From: Cryptomeria japonica
Taxonomy: Eukaryota > Streptophyta > Pinopsida > Cupressales > Cupressaceae
Direction: 5' to 3'
Assembly (NCBI RefSeq): GCF_030272615.1
Contig: NC_081409.1
Coordinates: 530,258,291 to 530,322,290, forward strand
Length of the DNA: 64,000 bases
Made by a program: the position numbers and the translations under genes. Under the pieces are notes generated by a model. The model saw only the letters and a list, made by a program, of their open reading frames with translations, was not told the DNA's origin and searched no databases. Shown here in pieces: positions 56,188-64,000 of this stretch; position 1 is the first letter of the stretch; every line of letters begins with the position of its first letter.

Positions 56188-57189
56188 CAAGATAACTTGA
56201 ATATTTCTTGCATGCAAATACACCAGACAAAGAAGAGTTCCTTTGTTTTCATATGCAATATTGATTATCTTGTCTGCAATGACCATTTTATCATTCATAT
56301 CCTAGGAGAGATTAAGTATGCATCCAGATTGCACAATAAAGAAATTTATTTAAAATAGACAAGGAAATGATTCCAACCTCCCTATAGCATATAAATAAAT
56401 GGAGTCAAGGTATGTGTGGCAATTTCACCTTGATGTGAAGGCACTTATCATAGACACCTAGCTTATGAGATGTTTTCAGATCATCAGAATCATTCCTATA
56501 AGCAAAAAATAAAGAAAAGTATTATGCCCCTGGTCCTTTCTCCTCTTAGTCAAGATAAACTTCCTTGAGTTACTCAGAGGGAATAATAAATGAAAATCAA
56601 TTTAAAAGACAACATACAAAGGAAATTTCAATCATAGCTCAAACTATTTTAGTGATTGTTTTCATTGTTCTTGTTTTGCTTGTTTACTCAGTGGTAAAAC
56701 CTTGCAGTGGTTAGGAGATAGGTAACTGACTCGGATTGGATGACCCGGTGCTACCGACATAAATATGACTTGATTAAACTGTTCAGGACATTTAGATTGA
56801 TTAATCAAATACCCTAAGACTAGGACGTTGATTTGTTTCAAGCCATGAGGGTTCCAAGAAGAACTGGGGTGTCACAAAAGTGATTGAAGGATATGTACAA
56901 GCTAAAGAAAAGATGCACAAAAGTGGGAAATAAAACAGGAAATGCCAAATTTGCATTGATAGATGCAGCACTTCAGTACAAGAGATGCTTGTTTACTAGG
57001 TTTTCACCTTCTTGGAAGATATTATCTTTTTTTTACTACCAAGGTGCCTGTTTACCAGGTTTTCACCAAGGCATTTGATTTTTTTCATATTTTGATTTTT
57101 TTGTTTTTTTATTTCTTTTTTTTTCAGGACTTTTATGATTTTTTTTTTTCAGAACTTTTTAGCTGTACAGGTTGCTGGAGAAAAGAATG

Positions 57190-58700
57190 CTAAGTGTAGA
57201 ATTTCTTCAAGTGGATGGTGTTGATCGGTTCATGGAGTTGTTCTCCTTTCGATGTTGAGAGTTGATAAGCGCTAGAGCCAAAGGCTACAGTAATAATGTA
57301 GGGACCCAACCAGTTGGGTTCAAACTTGCCTTTTTGTTTTAGATGCTGTTGATTTTTAGGATTCTCTTTCAAAAAAAGGTCACCAGCCTAAAATTCTCTA
57401 TGTCAAACTTTCTTGTTATAACCTCTGGACATTCTCTTTTGGTAATCTCTCAGATGATCAAACGCCACTTGCCGATATTCATCCAACAATTCTAGTTCTT
57501 GCAATCTAGATATTCTATGATCTTCATCAGTAATAAGACCTTGAAAAGAAACTCTCTAAGAAGGAATTTCAACCTCAATAGGCAAGACTGCTTCGGCCCC
57601 ATACACCAAAGAAAAAGGTGTAGCCCTAGTAGGTTCTCTGATGCTTGTTCTATAAGACCATAGTGCTAGATTGAGCTGCAGATGCCAATCTTTTTCAAAT
57701 TTGTTGACCGTTCTATGCAAGATAGTCAGTAGATTTTTCTTAGATGATTCAACCTATCCATTACCTTGAGGGTAGTATATAGAAGACCAATATTGTTTGA
57801 TTTTGAACTTGTCACAGAGCTCATCTAGATCCTTGTTTTTGAACTACCCTCCATTATCAGTCACAATTGAAGAAGGGATTCCATACTTGCAAATGATGTA
57901 GTTAAGAATAAACATAGCCACTTGTTTGTCGGTTGCTTTGATTAGCAAAACTGCTTCAACCCACTTAGTGAAGTACTCGGTGGCAGTTATGATAAACTTG
58001 TGTCCATTAGATGATGCAGGATAGATTTTTCCAATGAGGTCAAACGCCCATTGTTGAAAAGGCCAATGTGTGATAAAAGGTATTAGCTCTCTTGCTGGAG
58101 CATGTATGAGATTCCCATGTAGCTAGAATTTCTCACAAGTTTTAGCAAATTTAATAGCATCTTTTTCCATATCTGGCCAGTAGTAGCTAGCCCTTAGCAG
58201 TTTTTGAGCTAGAGTTAGACCATTTGAGTAAGATCCACAAATACCTTCATGAACTTCAGATGGCGCACGTTGAGAATCTTCAATTTCTAGATACCTAAGC
58301 AAAGTACTATCTAAACCTCACTTATACAGATAATTAGCGATGATGGCATACCATGGAGCATTTCAAATTAGGGTTTTTTTCTCATTACGAGTAAGGTTAT
58401 CTGAGATAATTTGGTCACATAAGTAAGAGTAGATATGGTTATAGCAAGATGAGTCATGTCCAATAATAGAACATACCATCTGGGAACTAGGGGAATCATA
58501 AGCAAGACAATGAAGCTCTTCCACCAAGAACTCATAGTGGAACTCTATTTCTTATAGTTGTGGTATAGATGCCAACGTAGACATAGTATCTAATGCTCTA
58601 TTTGATGATTTAGAAATCCGCTGAAATGAAACAAAGACAAAGTATTTCTTAAAGTCATCAACCATTCTTTTATAGGGCATCAGTTTTTCATCTTGAGTTT
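57190..58700 (-). pseudogene. Integrase (zinc part, DDE core, GPY/F-type end)
   Basis: The zinc-binding part reads VHEGICGSYSNG and CEKF-LHGNLIHAP; the second His is Tyr and the second Cys is Phe, next to a TAG, so zinc binding is damaged. The catalytic core reads WAFDLIGKIYPASSNGHKF with Asp at 58039-58041, VTDNGG with Asp at 57856-57858, and VESS with Glu at 57748-57750. The Gln before VE is a TAG (57754-57756). The C-terminal module GKFEPNWLGPYII ... INTIHLKKFY (57190-57372) is the GPY/F-type end of gypsy integrases. It would insert the cDNA; it is inactive because of the stops. Confidence 0.85.
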
Positions 58701-58731
58701 GATATATATCATTGATCTAGTTGATTATCAA

Positions 58732-59406
58732 CTAGGAATCTCTAGAGATGCATAGCTCAACAACTTTCCATTCAATAGACAATTTGATTCCATTTACCAA
58801 GGCTTCATATTTTGTAATATTGTTGGTACAAGGAAAGAGGATCTTGTATGCCTTTGGAATTGAGTATCTTTGAGGAGTGATAAAAAGGATTCCAACACCA
58901 AAACCTTGTTGAGTAAAAGATCCATCAAAGAACATTTTCCAGGATCGCTGAGTAAGATGCATTATGGATTCATCTGGAAATTCTATGTTCAAAGGTTTAT
59001 TGTCTTCAAGCGGAGAATCAACAAGTTGATCTGCAATGACTTGCCCATTGATAGCTTTGCATTCTACATACTCAATGTCAAAATTTGTGAGTATCATAAC
59101 CCATTTAGCCATTTTCCCTATAAGTGTTGCCTTGCTTCGAAGATATTTTAGAGGATCAATCTTAGCCACTAGTTTGATAGAATGTGATAGCATATAATGT
59201 CTCAATTTCTGTGAAGTGAATACCATTGCCAAATAATATTTCTCAATGATAGTGTAGTTCATCTCATAGGACACCGACATCCTATTGATATAGTATATAG
59301 CTAGTTCCTTGGTGTTCTCATCCTGTTGAGCGAGAAGTGCCCCCAATGATGTGTTAGTAGCTGATATATAAAGAATCAAAGGCTTGCCTTGAATTGGTGG
59401 CATCAA
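58732..59406 (-). pseudogene. RNase H plus additional Tat-type RNase H
   Basis: One 224-codon frame holds the end of the normal RH (LILYISATNTSLGALLAQQD; YYINRMSVSYEMNYTIIEK; QKLRHYMLSHSIKLVAK) and, after a linker (DSPLEDNKPLNIEFPDE), the aRH start WKMFFDGSFTQQGFGVG with CTNNITKYEALVNGIKL and SRDS before a TAG. The Asp, Glu and Asp of the second RNase H can be seen. The order RH then aRH contrasts with the host element near 29.6 kb. Confidence 0.85.
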
Positions 59407-59526
59407 GATAGGTGGATTAGTAAGATACTCCTTGGTTTGCTTCAGGTGTTGTTCACAATATTTATCCCAGTTGTATGTAACTCATTTCCATAATGCTTTT
59501 GTGAATGGTTGAGACTTATTTGCTAG

Positions 59527-60459
59527 CTAAGAAATGAAGTGGCTTATTGATTGGAGCCACCCCTGTAGAGTTCTCATTTGACTACCATTCTTTGGAGGTG
59601 GCATTTTCATTATAGCTTTAACTTTTTCTGGATCCACTTCAATCCCTTTTGCTAAAACAATGTATCCTAGGAGTTTTCTAGATGTAACTCTAAATGCACA
59701 TTTCTTAGGATTTAGTCTGAGTTTAAACTTTTCCATTCTATCTAAGATTAGACCCAATTCTGAGAGATGTGTTGACCTTTTCATAGATTTGAGTAAGGTA
59801 TCATCGTCATAGTCTTCCATGTTTTTGTGCATCATGTCATGGAAGATTGTAGTTACAGCTCTTTGATAAGTAGCACATGCATTCTTTAAGCCAAAGGGCA
59901 TAACATACTAGTAGAAAGTTCCCCAGGCACATGTGAATGTTGTTTTCTCTTGATCCTTAGGTGTGATTTTGATTTGATTGTAGCCGGAAAAGCCATACAT
60001 TAGAGAGTACATTTCATAACCAGTTGTCATGTCCACTATCATGTCAGTGTTAGGCAATGAAAAATCATCTTTTGGGCATGCCTTGTTTAGGTCTCTGAAA
60101 TCTATGCAAACACAGATTGATTTATCAAGTTTGGAAACAGATGCAATGTTAGATATCCACTTAGCATAATCAATTGCTTGGATGAATCCTACTTTTAGTA
60201 ATTTCTCTAGATTAGCCTTAACAAGTAATGCAACATGAGGATGCATTTTTTGGAGCTTTTGCTTGATAGGTTTGACTCTAGGAGCAATAGAAAAATGATG
60301 CATTATAAGGTTATGATCTAGACCCAGCATATCAACATATGTCCCTGCGAAGTTGATCTTTTTCTCTTTGAAGAAATCAATAAAGTCTTTCAGTTCTTCT
60401 TCTGAATGGGATTGAGCCACATGTATTATATGTTGAGTTTCTTCAATTCCAATGTTCAC
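59527..60459 (-). pseudogene. Gypsy reverse transcriptase, Tat type
   Basis: The N-terminal part (60459-59908) holds MHHFSIAPRVKPIKQKLQ, VGFIQAIDYAKWISN and CIDFRDLNKACPKDDFSLP, the hallmark phrase of Tat-lineage RT. After a stop/frameshift at about 59905, the palm continues with MPFGLKNACATYQRAV, the catalytic Y-D-D-D box (59800-59811; normally Y-x-D-D) and LNPKKCAFRVTSRKLLGYIV. The usual first Asp region (SLMYGFSGYNQIKI) has the place of 'DAFSGYNQI' changed to YGFSGYNQI, so the first catalytic Asp is lost. Confidence 0.85.
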
Positions 60460-61900
60460 TAGTTGTGTAGGTTCAATCAGTACTGATGATCACTCTTGAA
60501 AGTGATCAAGAAAAATATCAAGTATCTCATCTTCAGGTGCCTCAGAGAGGTTTTCACCATCAGATATGTCTTTTATTTTTACTTTTTTCTATTCTAATAC
60601 CACCACAGTGTGGTTTTCACCATCAAAACACTTATTTTTCTTTTTTGATATTTGAGACTAATATACTTGACATCCGCTTATGTCAGGTTCACACTTTCTT
60701 CACTGGTGGAAGAGTTCACGTGTTCGACTGCATTAATATGACATTCTAAGGTATAGTCGTTGGCAAAAGTAGAGATATCTATGGGTTGATCTTGTAGAGT
60801 ACAATCAATAAGTTCAAGGTGTACTAGGGATAAAGATTCAATAGGTTCAAGGGGATTCATAGTATTGTCATCACAACCTCAGACCAATAAGTTGAGTTCT
60901 AGAAGACTACCTTGCATAAGCCTCTCATGACCAGGAAGAGTTATAACATGATTATCAAAGTTTATGTTAGCATTTAGAGAATCTAATCTAGTAGACCTAC
61001 CACTGGAACCTTCTTCTACTTCAGATTGGACTACGTATTGTGGTTCAACAACAATAGCTACTTCAGACAGAGTTTCAACATTCATGACAAAGTAGTCATA
61101 GTTTGGTGTCGAATAGGTAATGTCATAGATAGATCTTATTTCAGATTGATCAAAGTTATAAGATGAATCATTTGACTCCTCTTCAAGAAGCTCAGTGAAA
61201 GCATGTATGGTATCAATATCAACATCTTTTATGCTACAAGTTCCTTCTTATTTTGGTTCAATGATCACCTGTAGTTGACATACCTACTCACATAGCCTTG
61301 ATGACTCTATCAGTCTCTATCTTCTTTCCCATTCAGCTTCCTCTCGACTGATGACCAATCCTGCTTGTCTAGCATCCAGTTCTTCATTTGTGTTCCCATA
61401 TCTGATTTGCTTTACCTCATTAGATAGAGATACAATAAGTGTGTGATCTTCCTATGCTTTCTCTTCTCTTAGCTGTTTCTCATAAGATTCTTGTATTTTT
61501 AGTCTAATTTACTCTAGTTCTCATTGTAGCTTTAAGCGTTCTATCTCTTGTGCTTCATCTATAGTATCATTAGGTTCTTCAGGAATTTCTTCACTAGATG
61601 CATCTGATAAAGGTTTTGGAACCCATTCATACTCATTAGAATCTATTTCTGAATCTTCTTCATGTATATGTGACATGAATGTATAAAGGTGCAAACATTT
61701 CTTTGATTCTTTCCACCTATTCTCTCATTTCTTCTGGAATTTCTACTTCTTGTATTGTTCCTATTGATACCTTTGGAACTTGGTTATAAGTTGCTTCTTC
61801 TATCTTAATTGCCAATTCTTCTTGTTCTTTCTCATACTCTTCCTGAGATTGTTGTGTGTTTACTTCCTGTGATGCTTGATGTAGTGTCTTCTTCATCCAC
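60460..61900 (-). pseudogene. Acidic linker between protease/G-patch and RT
   Basis: Low-complexity coding remnant rich in Glu, Ser and Asp (phrases LSEVAIVVEPQYVVQSEVEE, LLELNLLV, HVNSSTSEESVNL), with several stops. Tat elements usually have a long, poorly conserved spacer here. I see no named domain. Confidence 0.5.
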
Positions 61901-61905
61901 TTAGG

Positions 61906-62379
61906 CTATTGAGGAGAATTTTTTTTTTGATTTGATGATACATATAGATTGTATCTGAGTTCAGTTTTGTCATTTGTGGACTTGGTTTGCAGCTTGTTGG
62001 GTTTGATAATTCCTTTTTGATGCTTTAACAGAGGACCTATACCTAAATACTCCATACGTTGGATTATCTGATAGTCTTTACCGTATTGTTTAGGAGAGAT
62101 TTCACAATATTGCACTTCCCTATCTTCATTTTCTCCTTTGTAAATCCATTCAAGAATAGTTGCCTCTTTTATTTCATTTGCAAGAGATGTAGATGATTGC
62201 ACAAAAGTACCATCATAGATGACATTTCTAGGTGAAGTTTGTGGTTTCATAGCTTCATATGGTTTTCCAAATTGTCTAGGTGATGGAGGAAGATTCATCA
62301 GGGAAAGTACAAGTTCTATCTTGTATCCGCCCATGCCGACATTTTTGATCTTTAGTTTCTTCTCTAAGTCCTTCATCAT
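61906..62379 (-). pseudogene. G-patch-like segment after protease
   Basis: The 157-codon frame has a Pro-rich middle (LSLMNLPPSPRQFGKPYEAM) and a C-terminal stretch MEYLGIGPLLKHQKGIIKPN (about 62055-61995). This recalls the G-patch of Tat elements (pattern ..MGY..G.GLG..GQGI..P), with several Gly replaced. G-patches follow the protease in some retroviruses and Ogre/Tat elements and may help bind RNA. Assignment is tentative. Confidence 0.5.
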
Positions 62380-62499
62380 AGCTTCTGAATTCTCAAATAT
62401 AGAGGTTTCTCTATTGTGAGGGACAAGAGTATCAATACACTATTTTAATGCATTACAGGTGTAGCTTGTATCAACAGGAACACTGACTTCAACTCCATT

Positions 62500-62830
62500 A
62501 TAGAGAAATTTCAAGCATTGATGGTATGTAGATGGCACTACTTGCATTTCATGAATCCATGGTCTACTTGACAAGATGTTGTAGGATAGAGGAAGGTCAA
62601 GTACCTAACAAATAACATCTTTTTCCACATGTCCCACCCTGATTGGTAATAGTACCAGAGCTTTAGAAGTTCTCTCTTCTTCATCTAAAGATTTAATTGT
62701 TATCTTCTTTCTTGGATCTATATCATTCTCAGAAAATCCCAATTGTATGAGTAGATTATAAGTACAAATGTTCAACCTAGCATCTCCGTCTATCAAACCA
62801 TGTTTGAATCAATGTTTATGGATCATGACT
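62500..62830 (-). pseudogene. Retropepsin-like protease (Tat type)
   Basis: The phrase MIDGDARLNICTYNLLIQLG (62796-62737) matches the Tat active-site region (V/I-D-G-G-A-x-L-N-x-C); the Asp is kept but the next Gly is Asp, so activity is doubtful. Further conserved phrases are DEEERTSKALVLLPIRVG and EKDVIC. The next upstream + 60 bp contain a stop in the same frame. Confidence 0.75.
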
Positions 62831-62899
62831 TCAATATGTAATGGTTGATTATGTGGATAGCTCAAGAAATTACCGTCTTCTTCAGAGAAGGACATGTAG

Positions 62900-64000
62900 T
62901 GAGGTAAAGTTAGATGACCCACCATAGATTGAAACCAATCCAAATCTAAGTCTTTAGGGACATTGGTAGCAAGTAAAGCTTTGTCCAAAATCTCTCTATG
63001 AGTAGGAGAGATCTTAAGCAGTTCAAGAGTAGATATTTGAGTAGTAGTTCATTTTAGCTATTCAACAATATTGTAGTCGGAAGAAGATGGTGAAACCAAC
63101 TGTCTAGATGGAGAAGGCTTAGTAGTGATAGTAGTTGGTTGTTTATTTGAAGATGTCAACAATTTTGATGATGTCGATGGATTTGATGATGATGTTTGAT
63201 TGGAAGATGTGGAACCAACTCCTTTGAGAGTAACGTTTCCTTGAGCACGAGTCGCAATGTTTACTTCTCTCGGTTTGTTTCGCTCTTCTTTAACTATGAT
63301 TACATTGCAATTCTCTAATTGAGAGGGTTCAAGCATGTTAATGATGTGATTGTCATTTGTATAGGTGTAATTTACCTTGGTACCTCCCTTGGATTTAGAG
63401 GAATCTCCTTGCTCATAAGTAGGAAAGAGATCTTTGAAAGCTTTGTGATCAGAATTGGTTGCATGATTTCCTACAACAATTTGGGTCAGAGCACACTTAT
63501 ATGAGTTGTTGTTGCTGATAATATCCCTATTGCCATCTATTGGATTTGAAACCCATGACTAAAGGGAACTACAGGGACATAGGAAAGGTTAACAACCACT
63601 ATTGATAAGGTCTTGAATCTCATGTTTGAGTTTCATGCAGTTATTAGTTGTGTGACCCTTGTTTTGGTGATATTCACAGTAATCATTTTCCCTCTACCAT
63701 TTGGGTTTGACTTCAGGATCGTATGGTTTGGAGTTGTCAGGAAATGTGATCAGTTCATTTGCCAATAGAGTCTTAAGAACTGACTCATAGGATTCTCTGA
63801 GAGGAGTAAAATCACATTTAGGCTTTGAAACCTAAGGCTTATCTTTAAACCACTCTTTTGATTTCTTAGGAGGGTTTTCCACAACACTTTGAGCAGCTTT
63901 GAGTTACTGTGTACCACTAGTTAGATTAAATAATGTTGTTTTTGGTTTTGGTTTAACAGTATCAACTACTCCATCATTCACAATATTTTTGTTATTATCT
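62900..64000 (-). pseudogene. Gag C-terminus with zinc knuckle, continuing off the edge
   Basis: A zinc knuckle CEYHQNKGHTTNNC lies at 63637-63678 on the - strand, followed by the helix MKLKHEIQDLI, the classic gypsy gag end. A Ser/Thr/Pro-rich linker follows (63336-63058, SSNQTSSSNPSTSSKLLTSS), leading to the protease. Several stops are present (for example the TAG just before the knuckle). The upstream capsid region lies beyond 64000. Confidence 0.75.

Larger units (their letters stand above)
55687..57189. other. Non-coding flank between the PMD and the - strand gypsy element
   Basis: No gene was seen. It holds an AT microsatellite (55809-55830), a 66-bp-spaced duplication (56095-56120 and 56161-56187), an LTR-like end ggggtgtcaca at 56866-56876, and a decayed tandem pair with gtttac-aggttttcacc (about 56988-57012 and 57049-57066). 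T-rich runs lie at 57075-57150. The 3' LTR of the - strand element should be here, but I could not define it. Confidence 0.4.
57190..64000 (-). mobile_element. Second Tat-like Ty3/gypsy element, truncated by the window edge
   Basis: On the - strand from 64000 leftward: gag end with zinc knuckle, protease, G-patch-like segment, acidic linker, RT, RH, additional RNase H and integrase. This is the Ogre/Tat order, with the additional RNase H between RH and integrase. The 5' part (gag start, primer site, LTR) lies outside the window. Stops and frameshifts occur, but the domains are well preserved. Confidence 0.85.

Noticed and set aside
51156-56876. A complete LTR element with ends gggtattaca (52412) and ggggtgtcaca (56876)
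   Set aside because: The sequences before the two ends are not similar, so they are not an LTR pair.

Overview
The window is a retrotransposon graveyard from a large plant nuclear genome. I see no intact single-copy host gene, no tRNA or rRNA gene and no CRISPR array. The DNA is AT-rich. Almost every coding stretch is a broken Ty3/gypsy, Ty1/copia or LINE open reading frame, and the elements sit inside one another. The style (long LTRs, Tat-lineage gypsy elements with an extra RNase H, old decayed copies rather than deletions) fits a gymnosperm best, but this is inference and other large-genome plants are possible.

Layout. (1) 1-5517: a Ty3/gypsy gag-protease fragment on the + strand, broken by a possible terminal-inverted-repeat element (1474-2244) and by a 5'-truncated LINE (3243-4133) with a 12-bp target duplication. 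(2) 5524-11943: an LTR, a tRNA-Asp-type primer site, a long leader and a decayed accessory ORF with no recognisable pol. (3) 13443-51150: one old Tat-like gypsy element (tRNA-Arg-type primer site, gag, protease, an RNase H placed before RT, then RT-RH). Its reading frame continues across three insertions. These are a pol-less, reverse-oriented LTR element (13833-21611), a 4.4-kb solo LTR (21932-26350, exact 5-bp duplication gatac) and copia A (29981-49352). Copia A's 3' LTR is split by a LINE (35555-48215, - strand). The LINE's RT domain is split by copia B (39781-47314, exact duplication ccctc). Copia B's RT is split by a solo LTR (43923-44727). This is a five-level nest. (4) 51150-57189: AT-rich LTR/leader-like DNA and a plant mobile domain (PMD) pseudogene (54040-55686). 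(5) 57190-64000: a second Tat-like gypsy element on the - strand in the order gag, protease, G-patch-like, RT, RH, second RH, integrase. It runs off the right edge.

The most unusual signal is an accessory protein region: a helical domain followed by a charged coiled-coil tail. It recurs in three different retroelement types here: the leader-type element near 9 kb, the pol-less LTR element near 18 kb, and an ORF placed downstream of the RNase H in the LINE near 36-37 kb. A 5'-truncated second LINE copy at 3.2-3.9 kb keeps the same downstream coiled-coil ORF and the same 3' hairpin. Other notable signals are a cluster of seven roughly 21-bp palindromes spaced about 36 bp apart inside the solo LTR, telomere-like hairpins beside it, and a PMD reading frame whose roughly 20 internal stops are all TAG or TGA and never TAA. 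That stop pattern fits cytosine deamination at CHG and CG sites.

All elements look inactive. The interplay that can be read is historical: each insertion interrupts the coding frame of the one around it, so relative ages are clear (Tat host > copia A > LINE > copia B > solo LTR).
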